Positions 12,001 to 22,699 of a DNA stretch of 64,000 nucleotides are shown piece by piece. The translations under genes and the position numbers were made by a program. The notes beneath the pieces are model-generated. The model saw nothing but the letters and a program-made list of their open reading frames with translations, made no database searches and had not been told where the DNA came from. The stretch is from Seiridium cupressi (Eukaryota; Ascomycota; Sordariomycetes; Amphisphaeriales; Sporocadaceae). Location of the stretch: positions 372,001 to 436,000 of the forward strand of contig JARVKI010000026.1 in the NCBI GenBank assembly GCA_036674765.1, given 5' to 3'. Positions within the stretch are counted from its first letter, which is position 1. Every line of letters begins with the position of its first letter.

Positions 12001-13461
12001 AGATCTCGGGTGAAGTGATCAAATGCAGCTTGGAGATATACCTGCAACCTTTCTGCATTTGCCAGCATTCTCACTTGTCGTTTCTGGAGGTGTGACGCAG
12101 CGCACCGTTTCTTGATGAGATCAGTCATCCTTCCGGCCTGCTGGTCCATAAGCATGTATTGTCCCCTCGCCGGGAGTCGCATGACTGTGACGGAGGCATA
12201 GTAGCAATTCAAGAGCTCCTCTGTAGTGTTTATAGGTCTCCCACGATCGAGCCAAGATTGGACGTATGGCTTTAGCGCAGGTTCACGGAAGATGGCACCT
12301 CGAATGTCCGTCATCAACATAGCAGTGGCCGTGTCGGGATCCCATTCACGATCATGTACGAACTCGCTCGCGTTGAAGACTATCACAGCATGTGGTAATA
12401 CCGGTTGGTTCAACGATTTGTCGATCGACTCTGCGCCCCATCTGATGAGTTTCTCTAGTACCACTGATTCGAACGCCCTGTATACATCAGCAAAGTTGCA
12501 AGGAGAGCAATGCTTGAGGAATTCGCATACCGAGGATTGCGGAGCACAAAGACCACGACATCACTAAACGAATAAAGTATGCGAGGATACAACACAGAGA
12601 CGGCGAATTCCCTCTTTTGGTTTTGCGGGTTGTCTGCCCACGCGATCGGTCGCGGGGAGCTTTTCCTCATTTTTCGGTTTCTCACCTCTTCAAGCCGAGC
12701 TTTTGAGGCGGCAGCGAAAGTATCCAGCGACCCTTGCTCATCCGACTGATAGCGAAGTGCTTTTGGAAGCATCTCGCCTCCATTCAGGCCCTCACAATCG
12801 GCAAGTAGTAAAGGAGTATCACTGTAGTAAGTTGAGGGTTCTGGGTAGAGATGAACATCACCAGTCGTGGGTAGTCGATCATAGCCGGAAGAAGTCACAG
12901 GTGTACGGTAGTAGCCGCCCACTGCCGAACCAATATCTTGCCTATCAATGAGCATCTTGACTAGGGAGCTTTTGCCGGCGCCTTTCCAAAAGTCAGAACA
13001 GAATACGGGAGCAGTTGGGGGGCATGCTGACCTGTTTCGCCGATGAAGGTGACAAGCTGAGGGTATCGTTCCATAGCAACCTCCCTGCCATGGCTTTCGC
13101 CCATGACTGCGGCAAAACGTCCATAGTCCTGGAAGACGGGGTGACCTGACGAGTCCTTGCCATAACCAAACCATGAAGTTTCCTCGTCATCGAGAAGCTC
13201 TTGTTGATGATCCTCTTCGCTACGTATCGGCTCGAAGATCTGGCGCAAGCGCTGGACGATCATGGGATCGGCCTTTTCGTGTGGTTTCCCGCCCCACCCG
13301 ACGGCGCCCGGCGAGTGAAGAATCCATTTGGACCAGCATCCATCGCAAAACCACAGGTTATTACACTGGACGCAGGAGAATCTCTTCTCTGAAACTGTTC
13401 CGCAGGAGTGGCAAGGCTGTGAGGCGACGGCGGGGAACGGCCCCGCGTGCTCAGTAGCCAT
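9046..13461 (-). CDS. Zinc finger / GBP-like GTPase / RING-like / degenerate patatin protein
   Basis: Nine exons are inferred: 13032-13461, 12531-12981, 11164-12477, 11006-11113, 10616-10950, 10500-10560, 9814-10439, 9416-9760 and 9046-9329. All phases agree and the product is 1317 residues. N-terminus: a binuclear Cys/His finger (C17, C20, C30, C33, C39, C42, H49, H61). Then a P-loop, FIGETGAGKSS (about 139-149), and a DCEGLNGGE G3 motif as in GBP/atlastin-type GTPases. A long helical region follows. A RING-like Cys/His cluster lies at about 661-704 (CFSCLREL, CGHILCLPC, RCPLH). A patatin-like domain begins at about 724 with GVRILCLDGGGVRSI. Within it, the nucleophile elbow GxSxG reads GSGTGG (G766-S-G-T-G) and the expected DGG/DGA motif reads YTGSSPSYNCP (923-933), so both catalytic residues seem absent. 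The C-terminal exon is the least certain. A role in signalling or self/non-self response is only a guess. Confidence 0.8.
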
Positions 13462-14942
13462 GGTGCCACTCGGGATGGTGTGCTGATGCTTGGGAATCTG
13501 TCACCTTAAAAGGGATGCAGCAGAAGGATCAAACGCATGAAATGGCAGTCGGGTCGATTCCCGCGTCGGCAGCGCGCGAAAGAATGAATTGCTAGGAGTC
13601 GCATGTCCTGTCGAGGTTTGGATCTCCCCGCTTACTGCTACAGCCGCATTGCGCGGAAGTTTCGAGGCTGTTGGTGCCGCGTACATACATTATACGTACA
13701 GTACATCGGGATGCATGAGCGCACAAAAGAGGCGGCATGGTCCGGATATGATGTTAGGCATCCTTCGCGGTCACCACCAATGATGGAGCAGGGATCGCGC
13801 CACTAGTCAGCTCGATCCTACGCTGGGGTTGCATGGCACAAAGCAAGCAGGACTGTTTGGGCCTGTGGAGGGTCAGAGGCGGAGGCCTTGAAGGGCCGTT
13901 GAACGTTGAAGGGCCACCGCGCATGCTAACTGTCAGACCCGAGAGATGGAGGTGAGCTGGCATGCTCTCACATGCCTGTCAAGCCCGAGCTGAGTCGTCT
14001 CGGATACGGCATCACCTCTGAGCTGCGACAGAGAGGCCTCACTCCCAGCGGAGCGAGATTGGCTGGTCGTACAGCCATGACTGATTGCGCACGTAGCGTA
14101 GCGTCAAATCCTCCAATCCTAGCTGTTCCCTGATTGCCTGAAGATTGCCCTGCAGGAACGGAGGCCGAGCGGCAGTTGGAGGACTGCAGACCGGTTCGCC
14201 GAGCGCCAGCCAGCGTTTGCTCCCCTGAGCGGCCTGGAGTCCTGGACGAGTGACGGCTCGGCCTGCCTCTCCCCAGACGGAAGGGAAAGGCCATCTGTAT
14301 GTTCGCCATATGCAAGTCACTTTAGCTAGTGGGTTTGAAAGCCCTCGGACCGGGCTCGTCGACCGTATACTGCAAGCAAGGTTCAGCACCTGGACACTGC
14401 GTTGGCGACAGTTCATCGTGCCCACAAGCCTGGAGCCCTGAGCCCTGCGCGCATCGTAGTGGCAGCGGATAGGCTGGCCGAAGGTGTTAGTTTGGTGATT
14501 TACCCAGTTGGGTAAAGTCTGGCCCAGCAGGGGCAACGGGTTCCTGAGCCAGGGTAGGCCACTGTGCAGTGTGGAAATGCAATGAGCGAGTGGAGACGCT
14601 CACGCGTGCCAAGCATATTATTCACACTCCAAGCGCTTATGCACCAAGAGGAGATTGCCCGAGTTGGGCTGAATTTTCGAAGCCCGTACCGGATTCGTAA
14701 TCCACCACCCACCAACGCTCCGCCTATCACCAAACGACAACACCTCCACGACCGCCAGGTCCAAGTGCAACAAGCCGCATCGCTGATTAACCATGATCTG
14801 ATGTCGCCCGAAGCTGGACGAGCTGGCCTGGCTGATTTGACCGACACAAAGCCGCTTCTTGGCGGCGTTGTGAAGCGTTTCACAAGACGTTTAAAAATTG
14901 TCTTCATTATCACGTAACCAGTCACATGACCTACACTCAAAA
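13462..14942. other. Divergent promoter region, GC-rich
   Basis: About 1.5 kb between the start of the multidomain gene (minus) and the ataxin-10 gene (plus). It is fairly GC-rich, and open frames occur on both strands (for example 14039-14536 minus) without motifs. I see no RNA gene. Confidence 0.5.
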
Positions 14943-17881
14943 ATGACTTCAAATGGGGAGTTTGATACGGACCCTCCGCGTGCGTGGAGGATGGACTCCA
15001 TCGAAGAGCGCAGTTTTGGTGCTGGACTGATATGCCTCGAGGGTCATTATACGCAGTCCCCTGTAATGGGTCCCCTGTCCATTGCAAAGGTCATGGGCAT
15101 CGTTTCCAAAACATTGGAGAAAACACATACCTTTAAAGATGTCCGGTACGTCGTCTTCCCAGGACGGACGAGAGTGACCCAGAGCTGATAGTTTCTGGAT
15201 AGGGAGCTCCTTTCCCGGAATCTGAGGATATGGATATGGCTTCGTCGGGCCATCTCTGCTGCTATATGTGACCTCAACGAAAAATCCCTCGGCGTGAGGT
15301 CAGAGCCATTTATTCCGACTAAATTCATCGACATTACCGCACCCCAGATCACGGCTCTCATTATGAAGAATTACGCACCCCTGAAAGAAGCTTTACAGAT
15401 GCTGAACAAGTTGATGCATATTGCACGCAACCTGCTAGTCACAACAGATCCTGAAGTGCCCCAAGACCTTTCTGCTGCTGTCAATTTCGATCACGAAGTC
15501 TACGAAGCCATCTGCCTCTGCGTAAATGTCACCAGCAAGGGCATCGATGGCGAAATGCCCGAAGATGATGCGTCAAGAGCAAAATGCAGCGAGATCCAGG
15601 AGCTCTGTAGGTTGTGCTATATCGATAGCTCGTTCTACTGGCTAATATCACTCTAGACAAGAAAGTTTTGGTGACGTCTTTACAGCAGGCGCACAATTGG
15701 ATCGCTAAGAACGACCGCAACAAAATGGCCTTCTGGTTTCGTATCTTGATTGAGTCACCCGACGTCGATAGTAATCCGGGAGCCGAGGATAGGCATGAAT
15801 CTGTCATGCAGTATCTCGGTCCCCGCAGCCTATATTTGCGAACGGAGATTGCAAACTGGGTGAAGCGGAACTCGAAGATGTGCGACACCGCAACAGCCCT
15901 ATGTAAAGAATATTTCGAATCGCAAGAAGAAGGCGAAAGAAACCAATGGCTTCCGCATGACTGGAATCTTGCATGGAACTACACTCCGCCCAGTATGTGG
16001 TCATGGAAGCCAGATACGTACGAAACAGCCGCCAAGGTCATTTCAGAGTGGCGAGTTGATGAAACCGACAAATTTGAGCGAGACCGCGCGTACGGCTATG
16101 TCTCTCATGAACTAGATGAGTGGTGGGAAACGACCCGCTTACCTAATAACAAGGACCAGAGTCTCAAGATGTGGCCCCTGGATTTTGTACCCGAACGCAT
16201 AAAGCAGTGCGAGGCAAACCTGATGCAGCGATACGCAGCTGCAGATCCACCTGAAGACCCGGATGATGATGAGCAGCCTGTCAGTGAAACAAACAACCAA
16301 GCCGATTGGCAAAATCAGCCTGCCCAGGCGAGTACGAATTACGCGCCAGAATACGACGAGTACGAAGAAGATCCAGACGACGACGATTCATATGGGGAGG
16401 GCCCAATGACCGGGTTGCTTACTGAAGTACCAAATGTTTTAGATCCAAAACAGATCGAGGCCTTGCACATGATCGTCAAATCGTGTATCCTTGACTCGGC
16501 CGGCACTGGACTAACACGATTCGGAGAAAATCTACAACACACCCGCTGCAAGATTTTGCTGGCTACTGACTGCGGCAAAAATCTGCTGAGAGAAATGCTC
16601 GTCTTCATAGCTGTGTGGGAAAAGGAGGAGCAGTCCCTCATTTTCCAGATCAGCAGTCAAATTGTTCAGGCTATACACGAGAGCTCGTTGGTTCCTTATG
16701 CCTGGGAAGCACTTCGAAGCCCTAAAGATATCATATCCCCAGCACAGACCGTGCTGTTGCGATTGATCACGTATCTTTCGCGTACCGCCTTCTTCCCTCC
16801 GAAGGACTACAACCCGAAGCCGTGCGCAAACGGCACCCCTGCGCCAACAGAAGACCTACGCCTTGCAAAGATGCTGAACTTCCTCTATGGTGTCTTCCGC
16901 AGTCGCATTGTTCCGGAATGCGTTGCCCTTATGCAGATCCAAGCGGATGTGCGCAAGGGCAATCTGGATCCTGCAGATTTCCCCGTTGATACATGGGATT
17001 TAGAGCGTGCCAAGGACGGCCTGGTACAGTATCTAGACTTTCTTTATACGATCGCGGACATCCATCCTTTGCGTCAGCATCTCATAGACTATGAGGCTGT
17101 CTATGAGTTGATCAAGCTTCTGGAAGGTTTGGACGAGGGTGTGGAGAAGATCCCACTGATCGACGGGCGTCGCAATCTCCAAGCAGCAGCTCAGCAGCCA
17201 GCGACGTACCCGACAAATCCTCAGCCGCCGCCTCCACCACCTCTTACCGAACCTCCTTACGAGTTTCCGTGGTCCGGGATTAAGGGACAATTGCTGTCCA
17301 TTCTTGCGGCTCTACTACAGCCGCCCCCTGGTCAATCATCTCCTGGAAATCCAACTGTCCAGTTACAAATTGTCCAACACAATGGAATTGTCGCACTATT
17401 AAACTGTTGCCTTTACGATGACAACAACCGCTTCTGCCGCGAGCGCGTACAGCTCTGTCTCAAATGGCTGATGGACGGTTCTCCTGATGCCAGCGCATTC
17501 CGTAAGTTTAGCCCCCTAATTTCGGACTGGTGTCGTTGTGATTTTGCCAGAGTGACTGCTGACCTGGGCCATTTAGTGCAAAATTTGGTCGCTGCCAATC
17601 CGGGGCCGATGGTGCGTCCACCAGCAGGAATCGTTCCCGAGACACAAAATGTGCGAATTGACGGTGTGGCTGGCGAAGTGCGGGTACAAGTCAGAAGCTC
17701 GAGCGCACCAGTCGGGGAAGATGGTGGCAATGGAAGTCTTGTTGCCGGAACCAGTGCTGCATCCAGCAGGAGCCGCAGCGAGGAGTTAGTCAACGATATT
17801 ATGGCTCTAGCACTCGCGGAAGATGCGAATAAGCTTTCCCAGAGCCTAGATGGAGATGAGACCGAAGACGACTTCATGTGA
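14943..17881 (+). CDS. Ataxin-10 domain protein (Ctr86-like)
   Basis: Three exons are inferred: 14943-15145, 15203-15606 and 15657-17881, giving 943 residues. The ATG at 14943 starts MTSNGEFDTDPPRAW. Splicing joins THTFKDVR to ELLSRNLRIW and KCSEIQEL to YKKVLVTSLQQ. The body is an alpha-helical, armadillo-like protein with an acidic linker (about residues 400-440: DPPEDPDDDEQ, YEEDPDDDDSYGEG). Near the C-terminus is the ataxin-10 signature: VQHNGIVALLNCCLYDDNN followed by FCRERVQLCLKWLMDGSPDA. Ataxin-10 proteins are scaffold-like; yeast Ctr86 is an essential homologue of unclear role. The last 90 residues are Ser-rich and acidic (GDETEDDFM). The family call is good; molecular function is not defined. 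Confidence 0.8.
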
Positions 17882-19048
17882 TATGGACAGTCACTAGACG
17901 GTCCGGAACATGGAGATACGGGCTGATTTAGAAACAAGTCCAGACAGCGAATTCGATCATAACCGAGCCATATTTACCAGTATGGATTAAGCCCTGACTC
18001 TACTCAAAAGGATATGCTGAAAATACCCTTTAAAGAACTAAATCATCTGTGTTTTTCTTAGATTGCTCTATCAACGCCCTGCCACTAACGTCACGTTAGA
18101 CCCCATGCCTGCTACTTCACGTGATTTAGAGCTATGGTACCTACTGAGACTGTTGAAAGGCTGAGTTGTACGAAAACAGCGTGGGAAACGTACGTTGGAG
18201 GCCTGTGTTTACTTACCAGACTCTGTCAGATTTCCCCACAATGTACCTGTTATACTGTACAGACCAAGAGACTTGCTCTGAGGCGTGGAGCTAAGAGCAC
18301 TAAAGAATCGCAGACTATGAGACGTATCTGAGGCACGAAATACCAACTCGCGTGAGACGAGACCTCGAACAAGTCATAATGCGCCAATAATTATGGGGGA
18401 TGAACCCGAAGCCGCAATATTCAACGACAATGCCACGCCCGGGGTGCCCTGCTCAATCACACTCTTGCTCATTATTACGGAAGCTGGTAGCTACCTAATC
18501 TATATCGACAGAAATGGTACGAAGAAAACGGCACTCAACTACATCGGAGCAATAACCCAATATCCGGGGATAGAGAAACTTAAAGATACTGGTCTTGAAT
18601 ATAGAACACTAATTTGATTTACGACCGATGACGTCAATAATTGCAATTTGGGCACGAACACTGACACTGGATTATGCGAGGCTTGATTCGTTCGAGCTCT
18701 GAGTCCTGGACGGGAGCCAAGGCTTAGGACAGCCACCGACAGAGAGTGCTGAACCTCGAGCGATCCACGATATGGTATCGCTCCTATCCACACGCAAAGA
18801 TGAAACAATTGATTCCACTCAATTCACCATATCAGCGATGAGTAAAACCGCGGGGAACCCACGATCGATGATGATGCCACACCTCCTATACTCAGCACAA
18901 AAGCTTTGCCTCGAGTTTTCGCATAGTAGCCGATCCAAATTCACTTCACCGCTTACTGATATAATGGGAGCGATCAACACGTTCGTAGAGCACTCAACTC
19001 TTTCTCTTCTAGTAATATAACTATTGATAAAAAGAACACCGGTCGGGT
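17882..19048. other. Intergenic between two converging genes
   Basis: Non-coding as far as I can tell. One 74-codon ATG frame on the plus strand (18393-18617, starting MGDEPEAAIFNDN) reads like protein but has no recognisable family. I do not call it a gene. Confidence 0.45.
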
Positions 19049-20267
19049 CTATCCAGGTAGTTCGGAGGGTCTCGACGCATTTTCAAGCTCTGCGAGGTCC
19101 CGCAATCCAGGAAGTTCAACATCCCTTTCCAAGGCCGGGGCATTTCGCAAGGCAGGCGGTAAGGCACCATTCAAAAGTCCACTCCCAGTCAGCTCAGGCT
19201 TGTCGAAAACAGGTATGGTTGAGGTGGTGTCTGGCAGCTCAGCTTTTGTAAATGGTTGATGGGAAATATCGGAGCTGTTATACGAGGAATCATTGTGCTC
19301 AATCTCGTTGAAATTTTGCCCCTGGCTGCCCCGCGTGTCTTTTGCTTTCCGTCGTTTAGAGAGCAACAGATATATGGATGATCCAATCACAAGAATGAGA
19401 GCGACGGCGACACCGACGACAATACCGGCGATGGCGCCTCCACTCAAGCCTGATGTCGACGTTTTTTTGAGGAGGTATAGAAGTAGTGGAAAGGGCGGTG
19501 TTACTACTGGTCGGAGTTGCGAATCCAAGGATAGCCGAATCCGTAGACTGGTACCGCACCTGCACCGCTATCGCGTTGATAATGGGGGACGTGAGAGTTA
19601 CCCGACCAGAAACATCCGACGACTTTGCAGATAATCGCGATAGAGAGCTTACGACGTTCGGGTCCAGAATCGCGCTATCTGTCGTTGTGGTGCACTATAA
19701 GCTCGAGGATTAGGTATCGTCCGACTAAGTCATGAATGCGAAGCTTCAAGGTACATTATAAAAACAGCGGTTTCATTGGATCAATACCAATCTGATCAAA
19801 TGACCAGAAACATAAAGAAGGGGTAGGAGAAGGTTGCCAAATTCACTTACAAGATCCGCAGGTCCCCAGTCCGTTCCCACTAAGCCTGGAAAGCAACCAA
19901 ACGAGTAGACACTGCGCATTTCACATTAGATACATACGTCAACCATGCCCCCACAGAATGTGGTCTGGAATGAAGCTATCAAAACAAGGAGAACTCACGT
20001 CGGACAGCATGTGGCGACTGTCTCGATGCCATTGCCTTGGGGCAGTGGGCTTGACGTCAGGCACGCCGCTGTAAACCCGTGAGGACAGAGGCCGGGCGAG
20101 TAGTATTCCGTATAGCCGGGAATCTTCCCGGATGGAAAGCAGGACGAAGCTCCGGGGCCAGCAGTCAAGAAGTAGGAAGAGCCAGAGTTTGCCCGCAAAA
20201 CACCGACCGCCCCGCCTGTACAGTCCGGCGGCGGCGTGAACGTGGTAGTGAGGGGGCCTATGGACAT
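19049..20267 (-). CDS. Single-pass membrane protein with Cys-containing ectodomain
   Basis: Four exons are inferred: 19999-20267, 19851-19911, 19508-19694 and 19049-19449, giving 305 residues. The N-terminal part has the fungal cell-surface pattern PLTTTFTPPPDC, a CFPSG block, YYSPGLCPHGF and VATCCPT, followed by YSFGCFPGLVG. The third exon carries SPIINAIAVQVRYQSTD, a Thr/Ser stalk follows, and then one membrane segment (GGAIAGIVVGVAVALILVIG) ends in the stop-transfer cluster SKRRK. The cytoplasmic tail is about 105 residues. This resembles Mid2/WSC-like sensors and other uncharacterised surface proteins. No classical signal peptide is visible, so an upstream exon may be missing. The third intron (19450-19507) is the doubtful point. 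Without it, or with an error in the A7 run it contains, the frame breaks before the membrane segment. Confidence 0.65.
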
Positions 20268-20722
20268 CGCGGTCAGATATGTTATTCACTCAATTTGTTT
20301 CCAGAAAGGACGAATCTGAAAAATGCTCCGAGTGTTCATCATGAAACTGTTGAGGTGACAAATATGCTGTGGCACAAATCCTGTGGTGAAGGTGATGCTC
20401 GCATGTCAGCAAGGCTGAGCACTGATCTATCGACTTAGCCACGTGTAACCAAGTACTCGGATGCTCATTGGTTATTTTCTCATTTGTGTCAGACTCGACA
20501 ACGGTCAAGTTTGTGCGGCTAATGAACACGGGAGGTTTACCGTTTGGGAACAATTACTCAAACAGGACGCCGCATTCGCAGCGTAAGCCGTGATTAGGCT
20601 TGGCAACTAAAAGCTCGATGCAGACCCGAGAGTCGCTGAGAATTTCAATACACTCTTATTCATTCCGTAGCCCACATTCTCCAGTAGTATAGTACATGGC
20701 AGTCTTATAGTACGAACAGCTT
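20268..20722. other. Short intergenic stretch
   Basis: About 455 bases upstream of the membrane-protein gene and downstream of the glycosylase gene, both on the minus strand. Nothing else is seen. Confidence 0.5.
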
Positions 20723-22029
20723 TCAAGAAACTTTACCACTCAACCTGCCGGATCGCCGTCTCCCGGGTTCGGGCGCAGGTTCTTCCATCTTACGTCGAGA
20801 TTTTGTTTGTTTGACCTTCTTGGTCTCGACTTCTGGTGCTTCTTCCTCCTGCTTAACTTGTTTCCCCCTTTTTGATTTCTTGGCGTTGGTGACGGGGACG
20901 TCATCCTGGTCATCCTCGTCGTCTTGAATCGCTTTTCGCTTGTTTGCGCCGTTCTGCTTGGCGGATGGCGCAGCCTTGTTCTTAGGTTTGGAAGTCTCTT
21001 TTCCTTCAAAGAACTTGCTTTCGGTCTCCTCTTCCTTCGCCTCAATTTCTTCTTTGGTGTCAGGGATCGTCGCTTTTCCAGTCTTTTTCTGGCGGCTAGG
21101 CACAACACAACTAGTCCGCCCGCCAACTGTGATAAATATGATCTTGTCACCGTTGGGCAAAGTAGTTGGGTGATCTTTTTTACCCTTCCCCCAGCGATGA
21201 TTGAATAGCCAATCTGAAGGAAAGCGATCCGAGTCGCCCAGGACACCTACTGCCGTCTCACAGACATAGGATGCTGCCTTGTAGAGCTTGGTAATGTCCG
21301 CATCGCTGAAGTCATCGCTATACTGCTCCGGATGCAACTTCGCTTGATACATAATCTCATCGCCCACCCAGTTGCCAATGCCGCTGATCATGGCCTGGTC
21401 CAGAAGAAGCGCTTTAATGGGTACGTGCCTCTTTCTCATCTTCTGCTTCAGGTACTCCTCTGTGAAGACGTCCCTGTCGACAACGGGGTCCGGCCCATTC
21501 TCCTTCAGGGGTGAATGCTTCCGGATCTCCTCGCCGGGGCAGTCAACCAGCCGGATGCGACCAAAGCGACGCGAATCAGTGAAAGCTACTTCGACTTTAG
21601 GTTCGCTGTCTGTCTCGAGCTGGAACTTCCAAAACTTGGGCGGCCACTGCTCCTTCTCGCCCTTTGCCCTCTCGGCATATCGTGTGTATGCCGTCTGCTC
21701 GCCGCGGATGTGTACCCATCCTGTCATTCCTAGATGCATGACCGGGTGCGGCGGACTATCGAGTTGTATCCAGAAATATTTCCCCTGGCTCCCAGCTCCT
21801 ACAACCCTTTTGCCGGTAACAGCTTTCTCAAAGGCAGGGCCACTGGTGCCGACCTTACCAAAGACATTGGCGTCATCTGGAGCTACGACTTTCTTGATGG
21901 TTTTACCGATCAAGTGCTGGCGTAGGTAATGAGTGACACGTGCAACTGTAAGAATGTCAGCTCTAGGGTCTGGGCCTTGAACCGTGATGCGCGGAAACAT
22001 CAGGTCTTACCCTCGGCGATTTCAGGCAT
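20723..22029 (-). CDS. Fpg/Nei-family formamidopyrimidine-DNA glycosylase
   Basis: Base-excision repair enzyme of the Fpg/Nei family, which removes oxidised bases and cleaves the abasic site. Two exons: 22011-22029 (19 bases) and 20723-21945, 413 residues. The tiny first exon supplies the catalytic N-terminus MPEIAE; splicing gives MPEIAEVARVTHYLRQHL, with the essential Pro2 and Glu3. Further motifs are GSQGKYFWIQL (catalytic-domain Lys62), HPVMHLGMTGW, FTDSRRFGRIRL and the H2TH segment DQAMISGIGNWVGDEI. A finger-like GGRTSCVVPSRQKKTGK carries the conserved Arg but lacks the four zinc Cys, as in plant and fungal zincless Fpg proteins. The last 120 residues are Lys/Glu-rich and probably nuclear-targeting. 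A frame starting inside the intron (MFPRITVQG) would lack Pro2 and is rejected. Confidence 0.93.
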
Positions 22030-22699
22030 GGTGAATGAATGTGTGCGAGAAGAGCCGACCAACAAAATTTAACAGACAAGCGAAAGAAGCCTCAATCCTC
22101 GATTGACGTAGATTCAATGATACATTATATGTTGGTTGTACGAAAGATGAGACAGGCGGGCGCTCTTGCACGCTACGCGCCTGAGGCTGAAGCTGAGCCA
22201 GCAGCCGCGCCCTTTATGACGCATCGGCGGCAGAGCCCGTGCCCGCCGTTGACGCTGTTTCAGTGGTCGGAGCGCCCCGTCTTAGTGAGCCGCTACCCCT
22301 TGTTCACTCCCTGACCCCCGTCCCCCGTCCCCCAGCCCCGCAAACAGCCTCAGGGCACATGCACAACTTCTCCAGTCGCGTCCACTTTTGGTACCTAGTC
22401 ATACAAGCCCAGAACCATCTGTTGATTGCAGTCTTGTACGATTGTGTCAAGCGTCCTGAAGCCCCATCATCGCCTTTCAGCTCTCCATCAATCAGTATTG
22501 TCATACCACATCACCGTCAGTCTGATGCCAGCGTCGTCAATGCGACATGAGGAGGAAGCAAACCGATTACAATCTACCTTAACGTTCGCCACTTATTTGG
22601 ACTTCGGTATACTACTAGCGCCTTCTACATAAGAAACAAAGTGTACACTGAACCGAAATAAGACCCAACGACTACCAAGCCAGAGAGCAAAGAGCAAAG
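22030..22699. other. Divergent promoter region, glycosylase / PRPP synthetase
   Basis: About 670 bases between two divergent genes. No further feature is recognised; C-rich tracts lie at 22310-22340. Confidence 0.5.

Noticed and set aside
14039..14536. 165-codon minus-strand frame in the promoter region
   Set aside because: GC-rich DNA gives several overlapping frames here; no family motif and no splice context.
14500..15087. 195-codon minus-strand frame overlapping the ataxin-10 start
   Set aside because: Antisense shadow of the real first exon and its promoter.
21946..22000. Start of the DNA glycosylase at an ATG inside the open frame (MFPRITVQG)
   Set aside because: It would lack the catalytic N-terminal Pro; the spliced 19-base exon gives MPEIAE, as the family requires.
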